From: Diphasiastrum complanatum
Taxonomy: Eukaryota > Streptophyta > Lycopodiopsida > Lycopodiales > Lycopodiaceae
Length of the DNA stretch: 64,000 bases
Direction of reading: 5' to 3'
Assembly (NCBI GenBank): GCA_029204225.1
Contig: CM055111.1
Coordinates: 28,912,340-28,976,339 of the forward strand
The first letter of the stretch is position 1; every line of letters begins with the position of its first letter. A program made the position numbers and the translations under genes. This document shows, piece after piece, positions 10,116 to 20,781 of this stretch. The notes below the pieces were generated by a model. It did not search any database, had not been told where the DNA came from, and was given only the letters and a program-made list of their open reading frames with translations.

Positions 10116-11000
10116 ATGAATCAAAGTCGATACAGTGGTATCTTCGCACTCTCTCAACATTCTTCATACATCCATCAACAAGCCGCTATCTGGAGTGATT
10201 CAGAAAATAGAAGATCTCGTCGATCATCAATATTCATGCTAAGATCACTACAATCTTGGACCCAGAAAGTTCAAACTACTTTGAAAATTAAAGACTTTAC
10301 TCTTATTGAAGGGCGGAGGTCTATGGCAATGGGTAGAACCAATAGAAAAGAAGCCAATAGCTACTCCTGGAAAAGAGCTTCAAGAACGGAGTTTAAAAAA
10401 TGACAAAGCTATAGCAATTATTGCGTCTTCAGTGCATGACAATATAATGCTAGATCTTACATCAATTTCAAACTCAAAAGATTTATGGGAAGAATTGCAA
10501 ACCAAGAATGAGACTCGATCTCGTTATCAGATCATGTTCTTGGAAGACCAATTAACTTACCTACAGTGGGACGACAAAGACCTGAACACATTTGTGCGAA
10601 AGATAAAAGACCTGTTTATTTCCTTGCAAAATTCTGGTGCAGAAAATATAATTAAAAAAAAAAAACAACATAGTTATTTTCCTTATTGGCAAAAGATGCG
10701 ACAATGACACTTCAAAAGGCAATAGACGGAGTTAAAGAGGAAGTAGAAGCTCGTGAACGCTATGACGACAATGGTGATTCCGAAAATGCTCTATTTACTC
10801 AGAAAAATAAATCTTCTAAGAAGTCTAAGTTTAAGAGGGAGTCATCTAAAAAGAATGAGTCTAAGACAAATGAACAACAATATGAAAAACAACGGAAGAA
10901 TTCTGGTGATAAGAAGATCTGCAACAGACGCAAAAGATCAGGTCACACAGAAGAACAATGTTGGTTAAGTCCAAAGATTGAATGCATTCATTGTCATTAA
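10116..11000 (+). pseudogene. Copia-B gag
   Basis: Two overlapping frames (10306-10707 and 10686-11000) give a UBN2-type gag: WVEPIEKK near the start, then KLWEEL-like and LQWDDKDLNTFV blocks, a Lys-rich basic stretch and a nucleocapsid knuckle. In the knuckle (about 10918-10960, ICNRRKRSGHTEEQC) the second Cys is Arg, so it cannot hold zinc normally. An A run near 10654-10663 causes the frame break. Confidence 0.7.
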
Positions 11001-11185
11001 CTGGTCATGCAGCAGTAGACTATTATCAAAATCCCAGAAACAAAAAAGAATAGAATCAAAGCGAACCTTCAATTTCAAACTATGTCGAAGACAAAGCAGA
11101 ATGCTCCAGAGCGGCAAAAGACAGGGCAACAAGGAACTTAGCAGCTTATGTTAGTGCCGATCTATGTTGTTAATCTAATTCATTT

Positions 11186-11440
11186 CAAGAAGTAATACTT
11201 GATTCGGGAGCCACCTCACATTTTGTTTCCTCGAAACAAATATTGTCTAAGTACAAGAAGACGAACTATTCGAGATTCATTATACTTGGAGACGGTTCTA
11301 AGCACGTGGTTGATGGAATTGATGTACTATGGCTGGACACGAATCAGGGTGACAAGAAACTGGAGGAAGTTCTCTATGTCCCTACTCTTGATAAAGATTT
11401 TCTACCCGTAGCTAAGATAGTTGATACATGTATGTTATTC
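11186..11440 (+). pseudogene. Copia-B protease
   Basis: Reads VILDSGATSHFV (about 11189-11224), the aspartic protease active site with Asp-Ser-Gly-Ala, then LGDGSKH and EEVLYVPTL as in copia proteases. The frame then runs within a few bases into RNase H, so integrase and reverse transcriptase are absent. Confidence 0.7.
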
Positions 11441-11942
11441 GAAGGAAGCTGGATTTTACATCGAATCTTACAATGGCGCAAGCTGGGCATCCATGAAAGA
11501 TGATAGCAAAAGTATTTCAGGAGGTTGTACTCTAGCATCTGGCATAGCCATACTATGGATAAGCAAGAAGCAAACAACAATAGCTCAATCTTCTTGTGAA
11601 GTGGAATATGTAGCAGCAGCCAAGATGGCAAACGAGCTAATCTGGATCAAACAGATGTTGGAAGGATTTGATGAATCTATTTCTGAACCTTATGTCTTGT
11701 TAATGGATAACACTTCAGCAATCTATCTTACGAAAGATCTTGTATTTCATTCAAAAACGAAGCACATAGCTATCAAGTATCATGTAATTCGGGACATAGT
11801 CGAGAAGAAGATACTGAAGACAGTCTTCATACCCACAGAGGAAATTACAGCTGATATCTTTATGAAGCCACTAAGTAAAGCTTTGTTCGAGAAGCAGCAA
11901 AGAAGATTGGGGTTAATCCAACTGCCCACTTTGAGAGGGAGT
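11440..11942 (+). pseudogene. Copia-B RNase H, fused to protease, with polypurine tract
   Basis: Frame 11421-12011 reads NGASWASMKDD, SISGGCTLASG, KKQTTIAQSSCEVEY, LLMDNTSAIYLTKD, KHIAIKYHVIRD and ADIFMKPL, the complete copia RNase H C-terminal set. The tract TTTGAGAGGGAGT (11930-11942) precedes the LTR. The apparent frame continues into the LTR by chance and stops at 12011. RNase H residues look largely intact although the element lacks its polymerase. Confidence 0.8.
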
Positions 11943-12868
11943 TGTAGAACACCTGATCAGACAGATCTTGATTCTACTAACAAAGTGTGCAGTTTACTTG
12001 ACAAAGGATGAGAAAGAGATGAACGTGAACTCGAAACATTTTTTATTCGTGATCAACTCGAAGGATTTGCGAAGGATTTGCGAAATTTATCTTGTAGTCA
12101 ACTTGAAAGATTCGCGAAACAGTTTCTTGTAGAAGCTCGTGGTTTTTTTCTTGTTGAAGCTTGAAAGATTCGTGAACAGAATCTTGTCATGAAATATTCT
12201 GTTTCTTGTTCAGACCTCAGATGTCATGAAATTGTTGCGAACAATTCGTAAAATCTTCTGGATTCTTCTTCAAGCTCACCTGTCGTGAAACTGTCGTGAA
12301 CAATTCATGAGAGACGAAAATATTGCGAAGAGACAAGTGTCGCGAACAATTCGCAAAACACAAAGCCGAGATGAAGAGATGGATTTTCGCAAATAATTCG
12401 CGAACAAAATTTATTCGACCCTAGAAACAGAGCGTCTATTTGAATATCAACCATCGTAAACGATTAGATATCTACTGTTACAGCATTAAAAGGCCAAAAG
12501 ACCTATAGATAAAAGGCCAAAAGACCTATTCTGTAGCAATATAAATACATGTGCACTACTCGTTGTAACTCACTCAATCAGAGACACAACAACGAGATAA
12601 GACAACAAGAGATGTATATTGATGATTCAGATTCAAAGTTATATAAATTCGTTTTTGATCAATAGTTTCTTATTGTCTCAAAATTGTCTTATGTTATCTC
12701 TTAATTCCACATATAAATATAATTTTTGCACGCATATTCAATGAGAGCTCATACTGTTCTATTAGTATATAGATCAGATAAAGACCCGATTGAAGACACT
12801 GATATTAGTTTGATTTATTCAACTTTTCCCGTGTTCTATGTGGAAGAATAATTACTATTTCTTCTACA
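11943..12868 (+). mobile_element. Copia-B LTR, complete (926 bp)
   Basis: Termini TGTAGAA (11943) and TTCTACA (12868) form a perfect 7-base inverted pair with TG...CA ends. A polypurine tract lies directly before it and a primer site directly after it, so the same LTR serves as 3' LTR of the left unit and 5' LTR of a second unit. A TATA box (TATAAATA, about 12540) and the doubled AAAAGGCCAAAAGACC unit are in the promoter half. Confidence 0.9.
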
Positions 12869-12869
12869 G

Positions 12870-12881
12870 TGGTATCAGAGC
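12870..12881 (+). promoter_or_regulatory. Second Copia-B primer binding site
   Basis: TGGTATCAGAGC, one base after the LTR. The leader that follows matches the left unit at 10036-10300. Confidence 0.85.
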
Positions 12882-13345
12882 TTCCGGAATTAAATCTGAT
12901 ACAGTGGTATCAGAGCGTACAGGTTCAAAGCTGATACAATGATATTAGAACGAATCGGAGTTGATACAGTGGTATCTTCGCACCCGTCTCAGCATTCTTC
13001 ATACATCCATCAGCAAGCCGCTATCTGGAGTGATTCAGAAAATAGAAGATGTCGTCGATCATCAATATTTAAGCTAAGATCACTACACCCATAAAGTTCA
13101 AACTACTTGATTTGGAGATTAAAGATTTCACTCTTATTGAAGGGCGAAGGTCTATGGCAATGGGTAGAACCAATAGAGAAGAAACTAGTAGCCACTCCTG
13201 GCAAAGAACTTCGAGAATGGAGTTTAAAAAATGACAAAGCTATAGCAATTATTGCGTCTTCAGTGCATGACAATATAATGCTAGATCTTACATCAATTTC
13301 AAATGCAAAAGATTTATGGGAAGAATTGCAAAACAAACATAGTTG
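12882..13345 (+). pseudogene. Second Copia-B leader and gag start, truncated
   Basis: It repeats the leader and gag N-terminus of the left unit (for example LWQWVEPIEKK and DLTSISNAKDLWEEL) and stops abruptly after LQNKH at about 13338. Together with the shared LTR this makes an LTR-internal-LTR-internal array, as produced by unequal recombination between LTRs or tandem insertion. Confidence 0.8.
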
Positions 13346-14901
13346 CACTACGATTCTGAAAAAAAAAAATTTATTTTTTTTGTGTGGGCAATATGGGTAT
13401 CAAATGAAAACATTTATTAAGGGCGGTTCATTTATGTACATTGCCAAATGTTTCAAGTACAATGTGGTCCAACAGTACCTGTTGGATTCTATCAAGGTGT
13501 CTCCCTGTTGCTGCTCAAGGATGATCACCAATTACTACTACTTCACATAAATGGAAACGATTAAGAGATAAGGAGACGATTGGAAGTTTTAGAAGGAGGA
13601 ATAAAAAAAATGTGGCGATTTGGTGATTCTCAAACAGATTTGATGGTATGGCTCATGCATAGCATAGAAATCTAAGAGTTTAAATCCTCAACGACATGCA
13701 TAGAGCTTAGAGGTCAGATTATTCTGGTAGTCGTGTTCTATGTATAATTTCTCTATTCTAGAAGGATACTATTTCATGAACAATGGACAAAGAGTTGTTG
13801 TGAGATTCGAGCCCTGCCACGGTAAATTCTTCTGGGGATATCCATGGTTTATGTACAAGGACATGGCGGACAATCTACGTCACTTGCTATATGATATAGT
13901 CGCTCTGGATTCCTGCTTACGTGCAGAAATTCAAGCACAGATGTCTTTGTGCCATATGTTTCAGGATGATTTCCATGTTCTTGGAAGCCACTGTGCGCAG
14001 TACGAATTTTAGTTATAGTTTTGCCAATTCCTATTCAAAGTTAGACTTTTCGAATAAAGTAATATTTTTGTGTTGAATCCTTTGTGGTTAAAATGTTGCT
14101 GACAGGATTATGCAGACTGTTAGTAAATCTATCAAGCATATGTAGCGTTTGGATTGACGTAAAATTGACCTAAGGGCGAAATAGTATGCTCTTCTGTTGC
14201 AGCACAAGATATCGCAGAGTATTTCAGAGATTTTGAGAGACTCTGAAGACACTTTGAATTTCAGCACCAGGACATTGAACCCCCAGATGGACCAAAAAGA
14301 TTCAAATTTAGGCTCCCTTGATGGGAAACAATGGAAGACTCTTAATTTTTTGCTCTGAACTTTTCCTCTTTTACTACTTTCATGATTGTGTTTTCTAGAG
14401 CTTCAGATTTCTAAGTGCTTGCATGCTGTCAAGCTATGCATCACTTTTTTTCAATCATCATTAGAAGTAGAAAACTAATGGCTAAAGTCTTGGGATAACC
14501 AGGCAGATTTCTGGAACAGGTGAAATTACCCTACTAATCCATCTAACGGATTAGTCTCAGATCCTCAGATTAGTGCTTCTTCAATTTTTCCATGCACCTG
14601 TTTATTCTACCAAAATGAAATCTTGCTCACTGTTGCCATGGTACTACCAGCAATCTCTTCTTCAGACTCTGTTTCACCTATTTTTGTTGAGCACTTCGTT
14701 TACCATGCCTAAGTTTGTATGTATCGACTTTACCCAAGTGGTCTAATTACTTTCGTGAATTATTAGTTCTAAAAATTGCCAAGCCTTTATAGATAGTGGA
14801 GTTTTGTGTATGTGACTCAGCCTCTTAGATGTTATTTCCCTTCTGTTGGGCTTGTCTTCTTTGAACAGAAGAGAGCCTTTTTCAGTATAACCTTTTTGTA
14901 G
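13346..14901. other. TE-poor stretch upstream of the MDHAR exon
   Basis: No retroelement domain or LTR terminus is visible. The sequence is AT-rich and T-rich on the plus strand, as plant introns are. One 90-codon plus frame (13740-14012) has no motif I recognise. A possible acceptor followed by an open stretch near 14209-14330 also matches nothing I know. It may be intron or upstream sequence of the MDHAR gene. Confidence 0.4.
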
Positions 14902-15042
14902 GTGGATGGCATTGTCAAGACAAATGTACCAGATGTTTATGTTGTGAGAGATGTTGCAACTTTCCCTTTGAGGCTCTATAGTGATATAAGGAGAGTTGAA
15001 CATGTCGATCATTCAAGTAAGTCAGCAATCCAAGCCATTCAG
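14902..15042 (+). pseudogene. Monodehydroascorbate reductase exon (isolated, probably a gene fragment)
   Basis: MDHAR is an FAD enzyme that regenerates ascorbate with NAD(P)H in the ascorbate-glutathione cycle. The exon is 141 bases, 47 codons, phase 0 at both ends, after a T-rich acceptor TTTTTGTAG and before a donor CAG/GTTTGA. It encodes the conserved C-terminal FAD-binding part: VDGIVKTNVPDVYVV, then RDVATFPLRLY and RRVEHVDHSSKSA. The family's Gly-Asp of the FAD-contacting GDVA motif is here Arg-Asp, which would harm cofactor binding, and the usual HSRKSA is HSSKSA. No other MDHAR exon is visible nearby, so this is either a relic or one exon of a gene with very long introns. The former is favoured. 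Confidence 0.75.
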
Positions 15043-15500
15043 GTTTGATGCGGTTCACTCTCATGCTTTTATATGCATCGATTCCAAGTGCAGTGTATTG
15101 GGACGATTTCTAACTTTTGGAAATTTCTTACTGGTGTATTCTATTTTTCATAGCTTTTTTGGTAAGAAAGTGATGACCTTTGAGATTTGGTGATATGCTT
15201 TGATAGTCCCATTTGTGTCTTGGTTCGCGAGTGGCATATTTCTTGTTGTTTTGATCCACATATCTAAAAAATTGCAACAAAACGTTAGACATAATCATCA
15301 TGAGGTTACTTGAGAGACGCATGAACTCTTCAAGAAGCAAAATCAATTTGAAACTCTTACCAATTTTAGAAAGCCATGTCCTTGAAGTATGAAATAACTG
15401 CCACTTTGGGATCGTACAATCTGATGTGCATAAATTAATGAGATCCATCCTACCTCCACCAAGAGTATCTCTCGAGGCAACATCATGAGGCGGAAACACA
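15043..15500. other. Unassigned, intron-like sequence
   Basis: It lies between the exon's donor site and the first Copia-D codons. The minus strand is open over 15499-15128 but shows no known motif. It is most simply MDHAR intron or flank. Confidence 0.35.
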
Positions 15501-15531
15501 TGGGTATCAAAATAACTCCTAGTGGTGGCTT

Positions 15532-16094
15532 CTACAAGTGCAAGTCATTCATAGCAAAAAGTACTTTAGATAGAGAAAGAACTTTTGATGAAGAAAGCTC
15601 TAAGGGAATGGTCCCTATGCCTTCAATAGCACACTCATGATCATTTGTTGTGTAGATGGACTTCTTGGCTCCTTCATAAGGTGACATGGATGAAAAAGAA
15701 TGCTTGGAGCTACACATATGTGAAGAAGCTCCACTGTCGATATACCACGAACCAGCCTTCTTGAAAGGTGATGAAGAAAAACTCGAGACCATAAGAGATC
15801 CCTCTCCATCACTTGCATGAGCATCTTCCTTCTCTTCATTAGAAATGTTGGCTTGCTTGAATTGACTCTTCTGGCATAATGCCCCTTCTTGCCACAAAAG
15901 AAACACTTGATGTTTTTCTTCTTCTTCTTGGATGTGGAAGCTTGAGAGGACTCATCCTCTTCTCCGTTCTCCTTGGAAATAAGATTGTTCTTGCTTGAAG
16001 AGGATTGGTGTTGATTCTTACTTCTTGTCTTGTGCTTGTCTTTGGTAAAGAGAGCTTTACCATCAATGTTGAGAGACAGTCTTTCCCTTTTCAA
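15532..16094 (-). pseudogene. Copia-D gag C-terminus and protease
   Basis: Two overlapping frames. 16094-15615 carries a Lys-rich stretch and knuckle CFFCGKKGHYARR, whose final Cys is lost across the frameshift. 15906-15532 carries the aspartic protease site WYIDSGASSHMC with Asp-Ser-Gly-Ala (about 15745) and the KVLFA strand. The frameshift lies near 15855-15900. Confidence 0.7.
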
Positions 16095-16173
16095 GAGTTT
16101 ATACTCTTGTCTTGATTCTTAAAAAATGAGCACACTTTGGAGTGCTTCCAAACTTGGTAGCTCCTCCTTAATG

Positions 16174-16256
16174 CTTCTTGGTTTCCAAGAGGAGGCTCGA
16201 ACCTGGGACCAAAGAAACTTTGGATGCCAAGCTAACCAGCTGAGCCAACCCTGTTG
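16174..16256 (-). mobile_element. tRNA-derived SINE-like insertion (83 bp)
   Basis: It is flanked by a perfect 18-base duplication, GGTAGCTCCTCCTTAATG, at 16156-16173 and 16257-16274. On the minus strand it has a Pol III box A (TGGCTCAGCTGG, about 16245-16234) and box B (GGTTCGAGCC), separated by 32 bases as in a tRNA gene. The T-stem 3' side no longer pairs, so it is not a working tRNA. Size, promoter boxes and a long target duplication indicate L1-type retroposition of a tRNA-related transcript. Confidence 0.8.
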
Positions 16257-16429
16257 GGTAGCTCCTCCTTAATGGCAACAAGGTTGTCATGTTCCTCCTT
16301 TAACCCATTAAGTATGACTTGAACAAGTTCATTTTGGTTGATGGAGTCTCCTATGCATGACAATTCTCTATGGAGGTCTTTAACTCTCATTACATAAGCT
16401 GAAGCACATTCATCACTTCTCTGTACACT

Positions 16430-16768
16430 TTAAAAAACTTGGTTTCTTAGTGTTAGAAGTCTAGAAGTATTCTTTGCCTCATAGATGGACTTGAGAGTAT
16501 CCCAAGCATCTTTGGCATTAGTACAAGCACCAATTTCTCTTAAGATGTCATTTGAGACATTCATCTTAATATAATGTAGAGCAATCCTAGCTCTCTTTTT
16601 GTAATTTGGAATTTCTTGAGGAATTTGTGGTTCTTCTTCAATGCCAAGTACAATATCCATCACATCTTGTAGTATTAAGACAAATTCCATTCTAACCTTC
16701 CAAATTGAGTAATTGGAGGTTGACAATCTTTCACTTGCTTCTAATAGAAAGACACCCATTGAAGTCAT
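16430..16768 (-). pseudogene. Copia-D gag N-terminus
   Basis: 112 codons opening with a copia gag start, LSTSNYSIWKVRM, the Trp-containing motif shared by UBN2/DUF4219 gags. It continues ARIALHYIKMNVS and AKDAWDTLKSIYE, both typical of copia gag helices. It ends at TAA near 16430, shortly before the SINE-like insertion. Confidence 0.7.
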
Positions 16769-17505
16769 AAAGAATGATGGAAATCAAAAAAAGATGGATG
16801 AAAGAATTGCTTATCTTCTCACTATAGGAACCAATCAAGGGTAAAAACCAGATCCTATGTAAGACTAAGCAAAAAACTGTGAGATAGATCTCACTAGCTT
16901 GACAATCTCTCTAAAACAAGATTTGAATCATAAAAAAAGATGAAGTATGGCAAAAGTTATGGTTCTCTGAATTTCACATGTCTGAAATACTCCAAAAATG
17001 TCAAATAGACTCAAATACAATCTATTTGTATGAAACAATTTTCCTAGAACCTATAATTTTTGTCTAAATCACATATAGATGAGATTGTTCAACTTCTGGA
17101 TGATTTTTGTGATCATTCAAGCAATAAATGACATGTACACATGATTTGCCACAGGTCTAGGCGCCCTACCTACGACTCTTCAAAAGCTTATAACTTCTGA
17201 TTGGCTTATTCAACTGTCATGATTCAAATTGCATCAGATTCTACACATTTCTAGCTTCCTAGTGAGCTAATTTGCATGAAATTTGGATCTAAGGTGAGAG
17301 AGAACCACCAAACTGAAAATGGGCGGATTTCACATGTGCCAGCACTTGAAATTCCATACAGTACCTGATCTGGACCATTCAAAGTGGTTTGAAGCTATAA
17401 ATCACCAGAAAACTACAAACTAGCTAGAAAGTAGAATTTAGACAATTCCTAGCTTGAAATCTGATCAAATCTGCAAACTTTTTTATTATATTTGCTTGTA
17501 AATTA

Positions 17506-17518
17506 GGCTCTGATACCA
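17506..17518 (-). promoter_or_regulatory. Copia-D primer binding site
   Basis: The minus strand reads TGGTATCAGAGCC, complementary to initiator-Met tRNA, immediately inside the LTR end at 17519. Confidence 0.85.
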
Positions 17519-17940
17519 TGCTGAATTCACACACGTGGGATGCCCTACACATGTACTTTAGATCTCCTAAGCCCAATAATACCATAAAGATCAAACTAGC
17601 ATTGGTTGTCAATAGGAAAGCTGATCATACAAGAAATATTATTGTGTTACAAGCAAGATCTGTCAACAAAACATAAGACTAAGCATAATAAATGCCTCAA
17701 CTTGGCTAGAGAGAGAAAATAGAAAGTACAAAACTCGTGTAGAGAGAGGGCACAAAGAGCTTGTCTCCAAATTTGCAATTCACACAAATTTCATCATCTT
17801 CTCAATGAGAGTACATCACATATATATAGATCCATGGACTCCTTTCCTTCTTTGAGTTGAATTGGAGTTGTGAATCCACCTCTCAAGCTATCTAGACTTA
17901 TTCAAGCCACCTCACTATGTCTAATTGTGCCACCTAGGTT
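17519..17940 (-). mobile_element. Copia-D LTR fragment, minus (left arm of inverted repeat)
   Basis: It is the reverse complement of 19566-19987 at roughly 96% by eye. Its inner terminus TGCTGAATTC (GAATTCAGCA on the minus strand) abuts the primer site. About 190 bases of the LTR's 5' end are missing, where protease-integrase coding sequence of the plus copy begins at about 17938. Confidence 0.85.
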
Positions 17941-19225
17941 AACAAAAAATCTTATTAGTGTTGGGCAATTGTCTGATAGTGGACTAGATGTGAATTTCAA
18001 TGTTGATACATGTACAATCAAGAAGCATGATGAGATCCTTGCATTTGGGTCTAGATATGGTGGAATCTACAAGCTTGATCCCAAAGAGTATGCTAACTCT
18101 TGTGATGGTGCTTTTGCTTCTCATATCTCTTTGGAGGAACTTTGGCATAGAAGCTTGGGACATCCTAACTATAGTTCTATGGTGTCCATGGTCAAGAAAG
18201 CCAAAGCTATTGGCTTGCCTAATCTTATCTCCAAGAATTTCAAGCCATGTGAGGCTTGTGCCATATCTAAGTCTCATACGAAGCCTTTTTCAAAGTCATC
18301 TATCAAGACTACACATCCATTGGAGCTCATACACTCGGATGTGCACTTCTCATCTTCAAAGAGCAAGGGTGGTGCTACTTGCTTTGTAACTTTCATTGAT
18401 GATTTCACTAGATTTACTTGGGTATATCTTCTAGCTTCAAAGTCTATGGTGTTTGACTATTTCCTAAAGTTCAAAGCTCTAGTTGAAAAACAATTTTCAT
18501 ACAAAACCAAGATTCTTAGAAGTGATGGAGGTGGTGAGTACACTTCCAATAAATTTCATGATTATTGTGAGCTTGAAGGCATTAAAAGGGAGTTTTCTTG
18601 TGCATATACACCTTCTCAAAATGGGGTGGCTGAAAGAAAGAACAAAATATTGTGTGAATGTGCCAAAACCATTAGAATTGTGGCATCCTTGCCAAAAGTC
18701 TTTTGGGGTGAGGCCATCAATTCTTCAAACTATCTTTGCAATCGACTCCCTCATGTTGCACTTGGAGGAAAGTCACCATATGAGGCAATTTATTTGAAGA
18801 GACCTAAGGTTGATCACCTTAGAGTATTTGGATGCATATGCTTTGTCCACATTCCCTTGGAAACGAGAAAGAAGGATGATCCTTGTGCAAGCAAAGGAGT
18901 AATGGTTGGATATTCATCCAACAAGAAAGCCTATCGAATCTACATGCTCTCTACTTCTAAAGTAATTGATAGTAGAGATGTAGTTTTTCATGAAGAAGAA
19001 AAGTCCAATCTTGGAGGGGCCGAGATCAAGCAACCTCAAAATCTATCACCTTTTGTTATTGAAGACAATGAACATATGGAGGAGCTGAGATTTGAAGATG
19101 GAAGTCCTCAGATTTTCACTCCTAGAAGATCCATGAGGGAGAGATTCGAGCCCAAGAGGCTCACTTATGATGACAAAGGAAAGAAGTGGCACACCATTTG
19201 TAAGGAAAAAGCTCATTGGAGGTGA
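17938..19225 (+). pseudogene. Copia-D protease end and integrase, long open frame
   Basis: A frame open from about 17870 to 19225; the retroelement part starts near 17938. It has protease-end LTKNLISVGQLSDSG, the zinc-binding region with LWHRSLGHPNY and CEACAISK, and the integrase core with Asp in LIHSDVHF (about 18335), Asp in LRSDGGGEY (about 18520) and Glu in NGVAERKN (about 18630). All three catalytic residues are present. It continues through LRVFGCICFVHIP and the VMVGYSSNKKAYR block to the pol linker, then jumps to RNase H at about 19190. No protease active site and no RT. Confidence 0.8.
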
Positions 19226-19358
19226 AATCAACTTAAAACATGTCGACACATCTTCATGTATTGCTGATCTTCTCACAAATCCACTTTGCAAAAGTGCCTT
19301 CTCAAAGCATAGGTCTAATCTTGGTCTTATCTCAAGATCGATGCTTGATCCACATTAG
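19190..19358 (+). pseudogene. Copia-D RNase H tail fused to integrase
   Basis: Reads FVRKKLIGGEINLKHVDT, IADLLTNPL and FSKHRSNLGL, the extreme C-terminus of copia pol, then the tract AGGAGGAG before the LTR. The RT and most of RNase H have been lost between 19190 and here. Confidence 0.75.
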
Positions 19359-19376
19359 ATACATTTTTAGGAGGAG

Positions 19377-19987
19377 TGTCAAAATATTGGAAAAATCTAT
19401 CTAATGTTGTGAGTAGGGGTCCTAAAAATGCCAAAGATGAATTAAGCTCTTTTGGCTTAGTAAAGACCCATCTTAGAATAAAATATTCAAGGTAGGTAGA
19501 AGTAGAAACTCGAGCTACCATAGGATTTGCCATTTGTACTTTACATGCCACATTTAATGCATGAAAAGAGTAGGTGGCACAATTAGACATAGTGAGGTGG
19601 CTTGAATAAGTCTAGATAGCTTGAGAGGTGGATTCACAACTCCAATTCAACTCAAAGAAGGAAAGGAGTCCATGGATCTATATATATGTGATGTACTCTC
19701 ATTGAAAAGATGATGAAATTTGTGTGAATTGCAAATCTGAGACAAGCTCTTTGTGCCCTCTCTCTACACGAGTTTTGTACTTTCTATTTTCTCTCTCTAG
19801 TCGAGTTGAGGCATTTATTATGCTTAGTCTTATGTTTTGTTGACAGATCTTGCTTGTAACACAATAATATTTCTTGTATGATCAGCTTTCCTATTGACAA
19901 CCAATGCTAATCTGATCTTTATGGTATTATTGGGCTTAGGAGATCAAAAGTACATGTGTAGGGCGTCCCACATGTGTGAATTCAGCA
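19377..19987 (+). mobile_element. Copia-D 3' LTR (611 bp)
   Basis: It begins TGTCAAAATATT after a GGAGGAG purine tract and ends GAATTCAGCA, giving TG...CA ends. A TATA-like CTATATATATGTG lies at about 19678. Its last 422 bases are the right arm of the inverted repeat with 17519-17940. Confidence 0.85.
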
Positions 19988-20007
19988 ATAGAGAGCCGAA
20001 ATCCAAT

Positions 20008-20197
20008 ATTGGGCATTTCTTCTTGTTGTCATTCATATTTTAGTACAACTTGATTGACAGACATTAATCCCCCATATTTTATCGCACTATATACACACTA
20101 TAATTCAAACCCCCTCTGCTTTGATATACACACTACACAATTGGGCATTTCTTCTTGTTGTCATTCATATTTAAGTACTTGATTGACAGACATTAAT
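20008..20197. repeat. Direct repeat pair of about 60 bp
   Basis: 20008-20068 and 20140-20197 are near-identical (both start ATTGGGCATTTCTTC and end GACAGACATTAAT; the second lacks three bases). The 71-base spacer is AT-rich with TATATACACACTA repeated. It lies between the Copia-D LTR and Copia-C. Confidence 0.8.
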
Positions 20198-20717
20198 TTC
20201 TGATGTGGACAACGGCGCGCTCAGGTCCCGTAAAGAAAAGGATGAAGCTACAGGCTGGCCCGCTTAAGGTCACGATTGGTGCCTTGACAGTCTTCGTCAG
20301 GTTTAACAAGTTGAAAAATTTTTGGTGCTTGATCCTGGGAAGAGCTTTGGTGAATATATCTGCAACCATTTTTGTTGTGCAACAGTATTGAAGAATCACT
20401 TGTCCTAAGAAAACTTTTTCCCTAATAAAATGATATTGGATTTCAATATGCTTAGACCTGCCATGAAATCTAGGATTCAGAGACAATGAAGCTGATATTG
20501 TCACATAGAATGGTGGTAGCATTAAACTACGTGTGATGCAAATCATGAAGTAGTAGTCTGATCCACATAGCTTCTTTTGAAGCTTGGCATGCTGCGATGT
20601 ACTTCGCTTCGGTTGAAGAGAGCGCAACTGATTTCTGCTTTCTTGAGTTCCATGAGATTGGTCCCCCTGCCAGAAAGAAACAGAACTCGAAAATGATTTT
20701 TTTTCTAGCTGAGGCAT
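20193..20717 (-). pseudogene. Copia-C RNase H
   Basis: The frame includes RSKHIEIQYHFIREKV, and ADIFTKALPRIKHQKFF near the end, as in copia RNase H. The catalytic Asp-containing strand (HSD-type) lies in the frameshifted region around 20480-20560 and is not intact. Confidence 0.65.
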
Positions 20718-20781
20718 TTCCTCCCCAATCTGAGTCGAAGTAGCCTTGAGAAATTACTGGACCAATAGCAGTTCCATCATA

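Larger units (their letters stand above)
15501..17505 (-). mobile_element. Copia-D part 1: gag, protease and leader, minus
   Basis: Read on the minus strand: leader (17505 to about 16770), gag (16768-16430), gag C-terminus with knuckle, and protease (16094-15532). Truncated before integrase. It is joined head-on to a plus-strand copy of the same family at about 17940. A SINE-like sequence is inserted between the gag frames at 16174-16256. Confidence 0.8.

Noticed and set aside
13740-14012. 90-codon plus frame upstream of the MDHAR exon
   Set aside because: No known motif and no MDHAR similarity; could be chance.
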